Origin: an uncultured Lachnospiraceae bacterium
GTDB taxonomy: Bacteria; Bacillota; Clostridia; Lachnospirales; Lachnospiraceae
Reading direction: 5' to 3'
Assembly: GCA_910579225.1 (NCBI GenBank)
Contig: CAJTTI010000019.1
Location: 5,008-49,732, forward strand
DNA length: 44,725 nt
The notes below the pieces were generated by a model that had not been told where the DNA came from, ran no database searches, and saw only the letters and a program-made list of their open reading frames with translations. Within the stretch, counting starts at the first letter, position 1. Each line of letters starts with the position of its first letter. This document shows, piece after piece, positions 21,669-29,635 of the stretch. The position numbers and the translations under genes were made by a program.

Positions 21669-23663
21669 TCACTCTTCTGCCTTTGCTGCCTCCGGTTTCT
21701 TCCAGGATATATAGTCGCATTCCGGATATCCTTCACAGCTGTAGAATTTTCTCCCCTTTGAAGAACGCCGAAGCACTATTTCCTTCCCGCATTTGGGGCA
21801 GGCAACTCCGATCTTCTCCAGATAAGGTTTCGTATTCCTGCAGTCCGGAAATCCCGGACAGGCCAGAAACTTTCCATGAGGGCCATATTTGATGACCATA
21901 TTTCTGCCACACTGTTCGCAGATCTCATCGCTGACCTCATCTTCAATCTTTACTTTCTGAAGCTCTTCTTCCGCACGGTTCACCGCCTCGTTCAGATCCG
22001 GATAAAAGTTACTGACTACCGTCTTCCAGTTTACCTTCCCATCTTCGATCATATCAAGTAAGGATTCCACATTTGCCGTAAAATCTGTCTCTACAATTGT
22101 CGGAAACGCCTGCTTCATCATCTGATTGACCACTTCTCCGATCTCTGTAAGGTACAGATTTCTCCCTTCCTTCGCCACATACCGACGGGCTATGATCGTA
22201 CTGATGGTAGGCGCATAGGTACTCGGTCTGCCGATCCCCAGTTCTTCCAGTGTTTTGACCAGCGTAGCCTCTGTATAATGAGCAGGCGGTTGTGTAAAAT
22301 GCTGCGCATCATTTAATTCTTTCAACGACAGGACTGAATCCTGATCTATGGCTTTTACAAGCGTCGTATTTCCGTGTTCCTCTTCTTCGTCCTGCACATA
22401 AACAGCCATAAATCCGTCAAAAGACACCGAAGATGCCGCCACAGTAAAACGATAACCGCCGCCGTCAATTTTTACAGAGATCGTATGATACTTCGCGTCT
22501 GCCATACAGCTTGCCGTAAACCTCTTCCAGATCAGTTGGTACAGCCGGAACTGATCCCGGGACAGGGACTCTTTCACCGCTGTAGGAAGCCTTCTGATAT
22601 CTGTGGGCCGAATGGCCTCATGTGCATCCTGAATCTTTTTATCTGCATCTTTTCTGGACGTCTCTTTTCTCGTCTGCAGATAGCTCTCTCCATGCACTTC
22701 TTTAATATATGATGCCGCCGCCATGGAAGCTTCTTCTGAGACACGGGTGGAATCTGTACGCAGATACGTAATGATACCCACTGTTCCCTGCCCTTCGATA
22801 TCAATGCCCTCATAAAGCTGCTGAGCCAGACGCATAGTCTTGGAAGTAGAAAAATTCAGTACCTTTGAAGCCTCCTGCTGAAGCGTACTGGTAGTAAAGG
22901 GCAGCGGTGCCTTCCGGGTCCGTTCCCCATGCTTCACTTCTGTCACAGCAAAAGACGCATTTTTCACTGCTTCAAGCACCTGATCCATCTCTTCCCTGGA
23001 ATGGATCTCTTTCTTTTCCTTCGGTGTTCCGTAAAACTTCGCAGTCAGAAGTTTTTTCTCTCCCTTTACAGAAAAGCCCGCCTCCAGGCTCCAGTATTCT
23101 TCCGGCACAAAACGATTGATCTCTTCTTCCCGGTCCGCAATCAGGCGGAGCGCCACTGACTGCACTCTTCCGGCACTCAGTCCTCTCTTTACTTTTGCCC
23201 ACAGAATCGGGCTGATCCGGTAGCCGACCATGCGGTCCAGCATCCGTCTGGCCTGTTGCGCATCCACCAGATCCTGATTGATCGCCCTGGCATGCTTAAT
23301 GGACTCTTTCACCGCGCTCTTCGTAATCTCATTGAACGTAATCCGGTACATTCTCCCGATCTCCAGATTCAATGCCTTGGACAGATGCCAGGAAATTGCC
23401 TCTCCCTCCCGGTCAGGGTCTGTTGCCAGATAAACTTTGTCTGCTTTCTTTGCCGCCTTACGGAGTTTGGCCAGGATATCTCCTTTCCCACGAATCGTAA
23501 TGTATTTTGGTTCATAATCGTGTTCCACATCGAACCCAAGTTGACTCTTGGGCATATCTCTCACATGTCCGTTGGAAGCCATGACCTCATAGTTTGAACC
23601 CAAAAATTTCTTAATAGTCTTCACCTTAGCAGGTGACTCCACGATAACAAGATATTTTGCCAT
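21669..23663 (-). CDS. topA: DNA topoisomerase I
   Basis: This type IA enzyme relaxes negative supercoils. It is 664 aa. The Toprim domain has VESPAKVKTIKKFLG with the catalytic Glu, and DPDREGEAISWH. The active tyrosine lies in ITYLRTDSTRVSEEA (about residue 295). Two C-terminal C4 zinc ribbons (CEQCGRNMVI...CPGFPDC; CPKCGKEIVL...CEGYPEC) end the protein. It sits nine bases after dprA; this comM-dprA-topA(-codY) order is conserved in many Firmicutes. Confidence 0.98.
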   Translation of the reverse strand: MAKYLVIVESPAKVKTIKKFLGSNYEVMASNGHVRDMPKSQLGFDVEHDYEPKYITIRGKGDILAKLRKAAKKADKVYLATDPDREGEAISWHLSKALNLEIGRMYRITFNEITKSAVKESIKHARAINQDLVDAQQARRMLDRMVGYRISPILWAKVKRGLSAGRVQSVALRLIADREEEINRFVPEEYWSLEAGFSVKGEKKLLTAKFYGTPKEKKEIHSREEMDQVLEAVKNASFAVTEVKHGERTRKAPLPFTTSTLQQEASKVLNFSTSKTMRLAQQLYEGIDIEGQGTVGIITYLRTDSTRVSEEASMAAASYIKEVHGESYLQTRKETSRKDADKKIQDAHEAIRPTDIRRLPTAVKESLSRDQFRLYQLIWKRFTASCMADAKYHTISVKIDGGGYRFTVAASSVSFDGFMAVYVQDEEEEHGNTTLVKAIDQDSVLSLKELNDAQHFTQPPAHYTEATLVKTLEELGIGRPSTYAPTISTIIARRYVAKEGRNLYLTEIGEVVNQMMKQAFPTIVETDFTANVESLLDMIEDGKVNWKTVVSNFYPDLNEAVNRAEEELQKVKIEDEVSDEICEQCGRNMVIKYGPHGKFLACPGFPDCRNTKPYLEKIGVACPKCGKEIVLRRSSKGRKFYSCEGYPECDYISWKKPEAAKAEE

Positions 23664-23672
23664 TGGTAGTCC

Positions 23673-24575
23673 TCAATCTGTTCTTATATAATCATTCTTC
23701 TGAATTTCCCGAACACAGCCTTTCAGCTCCAACTCCACCAGAACTTTTAACACCTTCCCTGCAGGCATTTTTGTCTTTTGTACCAGCTCCTCCAGGGAAA
23801 TCGGCTGTAAACGTATCCAACTATACACGATATTTTCATCCTTTGCAAGTAGAATTTTATCCGGCTCCCTGTTCTTCCTGCCGACAAGTCCCAGTGCTTC
23901 CAATATTATCTGAGGGCTGTCCGCAACTCCGGCTCCCTGTCTGATCAGGTTCAGACATCCCTGACTCAAAGTATCCCCAACTCTTCCCGGTATGGCAAAT
24001 ATGTCTTTTCCCTGTTCCAGCGCAAAATCCGCTGTGATCAGAGAACCACTTCTTTCTCTTGCTTCCACTACAAGCACCAGATCCGAAAGTCCGCTGATAA
24101 TCCGATTCCTGGCCGGAAAATGTCCCGCCAGCGGAGCCATACCCGGCGGCTGCTCCGACAGGACCCCGCCCTGCCTGAGAATCCGCTCATACAGATTCTT
24201 GTGTCCGGCAGGATAGCAGATATCCACACCGCACCCCAGTACCGCAAAGGTATCACCGCCTGCTTCCAGTGCACCCTCGTGCGCCATCCCGTCAATCCCC
24301 CAAGCCATACCGCTGATAATCTGTACGCCCTCTTCCGCCAGCTCCCTGGCAAATCTGCGCGCCACAGCATTCCCATAGCTGTCAGATCTTCTTGCACCCA
24401 CAATGGCCACAGACGGACGGTCCTCCTCTGGAAGTCTGCCCAGAACGTAGAGACCTCCTGGCATCCCTCTATGAAATCTAAGTCTTTTCGGATATCCTGG
24501 CTCCTCCTGACGGATATATTGTATGCGGTTCTCCTTCCCGCTAGTCGTCTTTTTTCTATTATATGTATCTTCCAT
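23673..24575 (-). CDS. dprA: DNA-processing protein DprA
   Basis: This protein loads RecA onto incoming single-stranded DNA in transformation. It is 300 aa. The Rossmann-like core (about 40-245) shows SVAIVGARRSDSYG, ISGMAWGIDGMAHEGAL, AVLGCGVDICYPAGH, FPARNRIISGLS and ARERSGSLITADFALEQG. A C-terminal winged helix (LVQKTKMPAGKVLKVLVELEL) follows. It lacks the N-terminal SAM-like extension seen in some homologues. It is preceded by comM with a three-base gap. Confidence 0.96.
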   Translation of the reverse strand: MEDTYNRKKTTSGKENRIQYIRQEEPGYPKRLRFHRGMPGGLYVLGRLPEEDRPSVAIVGARRSDSYGNAVARRFARELAEEGVQIISGMAWGIDGMAHEGALEAGGDTFAVLGCGVDICYPAGHKNLYERILRQGGVLSEQPPGMAPLAGHFPARNRIISGLSDLVLVVEARERSGSLITADFALEQGKDIFAIPGRVGDTLSQGCLNLIRQGAGVADSPQIILEALGLVGRKNREPDKILLAKDENIVYSWIRLQPISLEELVQKTKMPAGKVLKVLVELELKGCVREIQKNDYIRTD

Positions 24576-24578
24576 ATG

Positions 24579-26111
24579 CTACCTTCCCCAGAACTTCTGA
24601 TCCAGCGCGCGATAGCCGATGGCCTCCAGCAGATGCTCCCGGCAGATCTGCTCTGCTCCTTCCAGATCCGCGATTGTCCTTGCCACTTTAATGATTTTGT
24701 GATACGCCCTGACACTCAGTTCCATTTTCTCATAGGCAGTCTCCATAAGCTGTGCTTCTCTGATTCCCAGAGGACAAAACTCTCGGAGTGCAGAAGATGG
24801 AAGCTGAGAATTAAACTGCCAGCCATTCCCCCTGTATCGCTCCATCTGAATCTTCTGAGCTGCTTCCACCCGGATACGGATACTGGCAGAGCTTTCATTT
24901 TCTGCATCTTCGGTCAGCTCCCTGTATTCAATCCTTGAAGTTTCTGTACAGATATCAATCCGGTCCAAAAGTGGTCTGGATATCCGGTGCAGATACTGAC
25001 TGATCTCTCCCGGAAGACATTGACAGCGTTTTCTGTCCGGATAATAGCCGCATTTGCATGGGTTCATAGCCGCCACTAACTGGAAATGAGCCGGAAACAC
25101 ATAGGTCCCACTTGTCCTGCTAATGGTGACCTGTCCCTCTTCCAGAGGCTGACGAAGGACTTCCAGCGCATTTCTGGAAAATTCCGGAAGCTCGTCCAAA
25201 AAGAGCACACCTCTTGTGGCCAGACTGATCTCTCCCGGTTTTACTTTTCTTCCGCCGCCTGTCAGAGCATTGGCAGACACGGTGTGGTGCGGCGCCCGAA
25301 AAGGCCGGACGCCCACAAGTCCCTTTTTCCCTGTCAGAAGCCCGCAGGCACTGTATACCCTTGATATTTCTAAACTTTCTTCCAGTGCAAGCTCCGGCAG
25401 AATCGTAGGCATCCGTCTGGCGATCATGGTCTTTCCTGCACCGGGAGTTCCGATCATAAGAAAATTATGCATCCCCGCTGCTGCGATTTCCGCTGCACGG
25501 CGCACTGTCTCCTGACCGCTGATTTCACAGAAATCTTCTCCATAGACTCGTGGGCTTTCCTGCCATTCTTCCGGCGTCTCTGCCATTCGCTCGCATGCAG
25601 CAGAATCCAGCAGGCATAAAAGGAGTTCCTCCAGTTTTTCCAGTCCGACCACCATGACTTCCCGGATTACAGCGCCTTCCTTTGCATTCTCTTTCGGCAC
25701 CAGACAGCGCTTCAGACCAAGTTCTCTGGCCAGCATCACCATCTGAAGCACGCCGCTTACCGGCCGGACTTTCCCGTTCAGACCAATCTCTCCTACAATC
25801 AATACGTCTCTTACCGCCTCTTCCGGCAGGATTCCAAGCGCCGCCAGAAGAGCTGCTGCCACGGGAAGATCAAATCCGGTACCTTCTTTCCGAATATGTG
25901 CCGGTGACAGATTTACAGTAACTCTTTTTGGAGGAAATACGATCCGCACATTTCTAAGAGCCGTACGGACCCGGTCCGCCGCCTCTCTTACTTCCGGGGA
26001 CAGATCCCCCACCATACAGAACTGGGGAAGCCCATCGCAGATATCCGCCTCTACCTGCACCGGATATGCTTCAATGCCCACCACTGCTGCCGATAATATT
26101 GTACTGAACAT
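24579..26111 (-). CDS. comM: YifB/ComM-family Mg-chelatase-like AAA+ ATPase
   Basis: The 510-aa protein has an N-terminal Lon-protease-like domain (GIEAYPVQVEADICDGLPQF). An AAA+ core follows: Walker A MIGTPGAGKTMIARRMPTILP, at about residue 220; Walker B GVLFLDELPEF; and NPCKCGYYPD in the Mg-chelatase zinc-type insert. The C-terminal domain has SVRAYHKIIKVARTIADLEG. In other bacteria ComM is a hexameric helicase promoting branch migration during transformation. It has a promoter overlapping the end of sigK and is co-oriented with dprA and topA. Confidence 0.95.
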   Translation of the reverse strand: MFSTILSAAVVGIEAYPVQVEADICDGLPQFCMVGDLSPEVREAADRVRTALRNVRIVFPPKRVTVNLSPAHIRKEGTGFDLPVAAALLAALGILPEEAVRDVLIVGEIGLNGKVRPVSGVLQMVMLARELGLKRCLVPKENAKEGAVIREVMVVGLEKLEELLLCLLDSAACERMAETPEEWQESPRVYGEDFCEISGQETVRRAAEIAAAGMHNFLMIGTPGAGKTMIARRMPTILPELALEESLEISRVYSACGLLTGKKGLVGVRPFRAPHHTVSANALTGGGRKVKPGEISLATRGVLFLDELPEFSRNALEVLRQPLEEGQVTISRTSGTYVFPAHFQLVAAMNPCKCGYYPDRKRCQCLPGEISQYLHRISRPLLDRIDICTETSRIEYRELTEDAENESSASIRIRVEAAQKIQMERYRGNGWQFNSQLPSSALREFCPLGIREAQLMETAYEKMELSVRAYHKIIKVARTIADLEGAEQICREHLLEAIGYRALDQKFWGR

Positions 26112-26182
26112 AATGCCTTTCTATGGATTTTATTTTTGGAAAAAACTTTGCGATACGCATTCCAGATATCAGACGTGATACG

Positions 26183-26211
26183 AGTATAGCACATATATTC
26201 CGGGAAATCAA
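26183..26211 (-). promoter_or_regulatory. comM-dprA-topA promoter
   Basis: Minus strand TTGATT (26206-26211), 17 bases, TATACT (26183-26188), with TGTGC before the -10. The -35 overlaps the sigK stop codon. Confidence 0.65.
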
Positions 26212-26831
26212 TCCCGGAAATACTCTTTCAGCCGACCCAGGGCATTTTTCTCAATGCGGCTGATATAGGAACGGGAAATTCCAAGTTTCTGGGCAATTTC
26301 CCTCTGGGTATACTCTCTGCCATGATACAGTCCATAGCGCATAATGATTACCTGTCGTTCTCTTTCAGACAAAACATCCTCCAGGAGGTGATACACTTTC
26401 TTCGTATCATCTTTCAAACCAATCTGTTCAAACGCTGTCGGCTCTTTACTCTCGATAATATCCAGAAGCTGAATCTCATTTCCTTCTTTGTCTGTACCGA
26501 TTGGTTCATAATAGGAGGATTCTCTCTGCAGTTTCTTTTTCACCCTCATGTACATGAGGATTTCATTCTCCACACATCTTGCCGCGTAAGTTGCCAGTTT
26601 ACTTGCCTTTTCATGGTCAAAGGTGTCCACTGCTTTGATCAGGCCGATGGTCCCTATGGAGATCAGTTCCTCCATATCATCCTCGGAAGACTGGTATTTT
26701 TTCACAATATGGGCTACAAGGCGCAGATTATATTCAATCAAAATCTGACGTGCCTTTTCGTCCCCTCCCTTATACCTCACTATATAATACTTTTCTTCTT
26801 CCGCTGTAAGAGGTTTCGGAAAAGCTTTCAA
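26208..26831 (-). CDS. sigK: Sporulation sigma factor SigK, without pro-sequence
   Basis: This late mother-cell sigma factor is 207 aa. Region 2 has NLRLVAHIVKKYQSS, ELISIGTIGLIKAVDTFD and KLATYAARCVENEILMYMR; region 4 has ERERQVIIMRYGLY and TQREIAQKLGISRSYISRIEK. The start is TTG at 26831, eight bases after GAGGTG. An in-frame TGA four codons further upstream rules out an N-terminal pro-peptide. The product starts MKAFPKPLTAEEE, about 20 residues later than Bacillus pro-SigK. The gene is uninterrupted; there is no skin element. SigK and the related SigE are similar, but the EILMYMR and EEKYY features favour SigK. Confidence 0.92.
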   Translation of the reverse strand: MKAFPKPLTAEEEKYYIVRYKGGDEKARQILIEYNLRLVAHIVKKYQSSEDDMEELISIGTIGLIKAVDTFDHEKASKLATYAARCVENEILMYMRVKKKLQRESSYYEPIGTDKEGNEIQLLDIIESKEPTAFEQIGLKDDTKKVYHLLEDVLSERERQVIIMRYGLYHGREYTQREIAQKLGISRSYISRIEKNALGRLKEYFRD

Positions 26832-26846
26832 AAAAAAGACACCTCA

Positions 26847-26881
26847 GTGGATATTTAATACATCTTATGTAAAAAATCCAC
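26847..26881 (-). promoter_or_regulatory. Nested dyad just upstream of sigK
   Basis: GTGGAT/ATCCAC (26847-26852 and 26876-26881) enclose TACAT-ctt-ATGTA (26859-26871). It lies directly before the sigK ribosome binding site. It may be a leader hairpin or a regulator site, and it contains a CATAAGAT motif loosely like SigE/SigK -10 elements. Confidence 0.35.
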
Positions 26882-26917
26882 GAAAGTGCCTTTCCACTCT
26901 TATCTTATTTCCATATT

Positions 26918-28183
26918 CTATGTGTCCTGCCGTCTCAGTATGTCCATGGATTCAGGAACTTCACTCAGTTTCACCCACAGAGCCTGCCTGGAATGGGGGG
27001 CACTTAGCTGCTCTTCCCAAATAACCTCTTTCTTTCCATCATGGTCAGTCTGTTCCTTTTGACCCCAAATACCTTCCACCACTGCCTGAATATTTCTGCC
27101 GTCCGGCTTCATAATCTCAATGGTCTCTCCTGTGAAAAACTTATTGCGCTGCTCGATCAGGCAACGTTCTCTCTCATCTGTCCCGCTGACTGTTCCCAGA
27201 TAAGTATAGTCCTTCACATACGTATTGCTGTCATAGATCTGTGCGCTCTCATCCGGTTTTCCGTAGAAAAATCCTGTTGTAAACCTGCGATAAGTGCAGC
27301 CTGTAATCTGTTCCCGATACCAGGGAAGACGCTCTTCATACAGGGCAGGAGACGACGCATAATCATCCAGCGCTTTCCGGTAAGTACGGGCCACAGTTGC
27401 CACATACAACGCCGTCTTCATCCGCCCTTCGACCTTCAGGCTGTCCACTCCTGCCGCAATCAGGTCCGGAATATGTTCAATCATGCACAGATCTCTGGAA
27501 TTGAAGATATAGGTCCCCCGCTCATTCTCATAAACCGGCATATATTCTCCGGGCCGCGTCTCCTCAACCACCGCATATTTCCACCGACACGGATGTGTAC
27601 ACGAACCCTGATTCGCATCCCTTCCCGTAAGATAATTGCTCAGAAGACATCTTCCGGAATAAGAGATACACATGGCTCCGTGGACAAAAGTCTCTATTTC
27701 CATGGAATCCGGTATATGCTCCCGGATCTCCCGGATCTCCTGCAGAGAAAGTTCTCTCCCGGTGACCACACGCGCTGCTCCATGCTTCTGCCAGAACTGA
27801 AAGGTTCTGTAATTCACATTGTTTGCCTGGGTGGAAATATGAACCGGGATCTCCGGGCATACTTCCTTGGCAATCATAAAAAGACCTGGATCCGCAATAA
27901 TCAGCCCGTCCGGAGCCAATTCCTTCAATTCCTTGAAATACACTTCTGCTCCCGGAAGATCTCTGTTATGTGCCAGAATATTTGCTGTCACGTAGACCTT
28001 TACATTATGGGCATGAGCATAGGAGATTCCTTCTCTCATCTCTTCCATGGAGAAATTCTTCGCTTTGGCCCGAAGTCCGTAGGACTCTCCCCCGATATAG
28101 ACTGCATCTGCCCCAAATGCAACTGCAGTCTTTAATATTTCCAGGCTGCTAGCCGGGATCAACAGTTCTGGTTTTCTGTTCAT
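26918..28183 (-). CDS. trhP: U32-family protein, tRNA U34 hydroxylation protein TrhP
   Basis: This 421-aa member of the peptidase U32 family begins ELLIPASSLEILKTAVAFGADAVYIGG. It carries the Cys pattern of the Fe-S-dependent RNA hydroxylases (HGAMCISYSGRCLLSNY, then SCTHPCRWKYAV). Homologues (YrrN/YrrO in Bacillus) make 5-hydroxyuridine at tRNA position 34 with prephenate. The neighbour trmR, which overlaps by four bases, methylates that base, so the pair forms a complete wobble-modification module. The C-terminal part is a beta-barrel U32 extension. Confidence 0.88.
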   Translation of the reverse strand: MNRKPELLIPASSLEILKTAVAFGADAVYIGGESYGLRAKAKNFSMEEMREGISYAHAHNVKVYVTANILAHNRDLPGAEVYFKELKELAPDGLIIADPGLFMIAKEVCPEIPVHISTQANNVNYRTFQFWQKHGAARVVTGRELSLQEIREIREHIPDSMEIETFVHGAMCISYSGRCLLSNYLTGRDANQGSCTHPCRWKYAVVEETRPGEYMPVYENERGTYIFNSRDLCMIEHIPDLIAAGVDSLKVEGRMKTALYVATVARTYRKALDDYASSPALYEERLPWYREQITGCTYRRFTTGFFYGKPDESAQIYDSNTYVKDYTYLGTVSGTDERERCLIEQRNKFFTGETIEIMKPDGRNIQAVVEGIWGQKEQTDHDGKKEVIWEEQLSAPHSRQALWVKLSEVPESMDILRRQDT

Positions 28184-28845
28184 ATTCCTCCTTCAGGACC
28201 GTTTCCAGTCCTTATGCTCACAGTTGCACCATCCCCCAGAGGCAATACGGATGTAACCAGTTCCTCGTGATGCATCAATGTATACAAATACTCTCTCATT
28301 CTTGCATGAATCGTACGATTTCTCCGTTCTACAGCAAACCGGGATTCTATAATGTCCCCATCCTGCAGTACATTATCTGATACAAGGAATCCTCCTTTGG
28401 GCAAAAGTCTCAAAACTTCCGGCAGATAATGAATATACTGCCCCTTTGCCGCATCCATAAAAATAAAGTCGTACGTACCCTGGAGTCCTTTCAGAATCTC
28501 CATAGCGTCTCCCTCCAGAAGCTTAATTTTATCCTCTTTTCCTCCGCGTATAAAATTTTTTTTCGCAATCGGGATTCGCTTTTCATATTTCTCTATGGTT
28601 GTGATCTGACAGTCCTCCGGCGCATACTCACTCATAAAAAGCGCCGAGAATCCCACTGCAGTTCCCACTTCCAGAATACAAGACGGCTGAAAAGACTTCA
28701 GCAGAAACTTAAGCAAACTCTGCATTTCTTTTCGAATGACCGGAACGCCGGATAACTTTGCTTCCTCTTCGATCTGATCCAGAAAATCTGTATTCCCCGG
28801 ATACAAAGAATTGATATAAGCAGACAAACGTTCTCCCTCGGTCAT
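28180..28845 (-). CDS. trmR: tRNA 5-hydroxyuridine methyltransferase TrmR (YrrM-type O-methyltransferase)
   Basis: The 221-aa class I SAM enzyme of the COMT type. Motif I is ILEVGTAVGFSALFMSEYAP (about 58-77). The TTIEKYEKRIPIAKKNF acidic loop, FIFMDAAKGQY with the metal-binding Asp, and VSDNVLQDGDI follow. Homologues convert 5-hydroxyuridine to 5-methoxyuridine at tRNA wobble position 34. It overlaps both neighbours by four bases (mltG stop upstream and trhP start downstream), so all three are translationally coupled. Confidence 0.88.
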   Translation of the reverse strand: MTEGERLSAYINSLYPGNTDFLDQIEEEAKLSGVPVIRKEMQSLLKFLLKSFQPSCILEVGTAVGFSALFMSEYAPEDCQITTIEKYEKRIPIAKKNFIRGGKEDKIKLLEGDAMEILKGLQGTYDFIFMDAAKGQYIHYLPEVLRLLPKGGFLVSDNVLQDGDIIESRFAVERRNRTIHARMREYLYTLMHHEELVTSVLPLGDGATVSIRTGNGPEGGI

Positions 28846-29225
28846 TCCTCTTCATCCTCCTCTTCTTCCCCCGACAAAATCTTCATCAGTTCCTTAGGAG
28901 TCATGGATGTATTCAAAACATATTCACCCGGTTTTATAAGTTCTTCATACTTACTGATTTTCAGCTGTATCCGGAAAATATCCGCATCGCGGATCAGGCC
29001 CCGACGTTCCAAAAGCTGCGCTGCTTCTTTTACTGTCATATCGCTGGTCAGCACCACACGCATGTCTTTTCCCGGCTTCAAATCCATGGCTTCATTTGAT
29101 ACAAGACTGTATCCATAAGAATATGCATACTCTCCCAATCTGTATATGCCTATGATCACCAGTACAAAAATTGCCAGCCGCAAAATAAAAAGACATGCCG
29201 ACAGCATCACCTTTTGTGTCTTCAT
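28842..29225 (-). CDS. MltG-like protein lacking the transglycosylase domain
   Basis: The 127-aa protein has one N-terminal membrane helix (LFILRLAIFVLVIIGIYRLG). A LysM-like subdomain typical of MltG follows (LTSDMTVKEAAQLLERRGLI, DADIFRIQLKISKYEELIKP, GEYVLNTSMTPKELMKIL), then an acidic tail EEEEDEEE. The roughly 200-residue YceG catalytic domain is absent. In Bacillus full-length mltG (yrrL) occupies this exact position before yrrM. Either the gene is a stable short derivative or it is a remnant. Overlap with trmR suggests it is still translated. The start is ATG at 29225 after AGGAG; GTG at 29228 is an alternative. Confidence 0.78.
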   Translation of the reverse strand: MKTQKVMLSACLFILRLAIFVLVIIGIYRLGEYAYSYGYSLVSNEAMDLKPGKDMRVVLTSDMTVKEAAQLLERRGLIRDADIFRIQLKISKYEELIKPGEYVLNTSMTPKELMKILSGEEEEDEEE

Positions 29226-29244
29226 CACCTTATCTCCTATTTGA

Positions 29245-29297
29245 AGTTCCGCTGATTCTAATATTCCGCTTCAGCCTGTCCAAAGCCCGGGCCTGCT
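29245..29297 (-). repeat. Structured intergenic repeat, copy 4: degenerate form (ylbF/mltG)
   Basis: On the minus strand the element runs from the ylbF stop (TAGCAGGCCCGGGC) to GAAGCGGAA...CAGCGGAACT. It keeps the junction and the end motif GCGGAACT but not the long hairpin. The distance from GAACT to the mltG AGGAG is the same seven bases as in copies 1, 2 and 5. Confidence 0.65.
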
Positions 29298-29625
29298 ATA
29301 TCACCAATTCTACAATATCCATCACTTTGCCATTGATCTCCTGCAGCATACGGCACATGCGCAGTTCGTGTTCCAGATACTGCTCCACCACCGGATTCTT
29401 CCGGAACTCCTCATACTCTGCCTCAAATTTCTCCATCTGTTCACACAGATCTTCAGCCTCACTGTTCTGGATTTTATAATTCTTCCAGCAGAATTCTCTG
29501 ATCTTATCCGGCAATCCAGGAATACTTCGCACTTGCCTCTCAGCTGCCTGAAAATTATCAAATTCACTGCTTTTTTGGATTGCCTCCACCAGTTCGTTTA
29601 ATTTCTCTCTGATCGTATCGTCCAT
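29296..29625 (-). CDS. ylbF: YlbF-family protein
   Basis: This 109-aa helical protein of the YlbF/YmcA family shows IQKSSEFDNFQAAERQVRSI, FCWKNYKIQNSEAEDL and EYEEFRKNPVVEQYLEHEL. In Bacillus YlbF, YmcA and YaaT form a complex that binds RNase Y and alters mRNA processing, competence and sporulation. Here the gene lies ten bases after rnj, which fits a link to RNA decay. Cys residues occur in FCWKN, DLCEQ and RMCRM. Confidence 0.87.
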   Translation of the reverse strand: MDDTIREKLNELVEAIQKSSEFDNFQAAERQVRSIPGLPDKIREFCWKNYKIQNSEAEDLCEQMEKFEAEYEEFRKNPVVEQYLEHELRMCRMLQEINGKVMDIVELVI

Positions 29626-29635
29626 ATTCTCAGTC

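Noticed and set aside
26208..26831. skin-type interruption of sigK
   Set aside because: The reading frame is intact from region 2 to region 4.
26830..26837. Phase-variable poly-T tract at the sigK start
   Set aside because: Eight Ts directly before the TTG start; a length change would alter only leader spacing, and no evidence for switching is visible.
27041..28135. Long plus-strand frame antisense to trhP
   Set aside because: Shadow frame; the minus-strand U32 protein is unambiguous.
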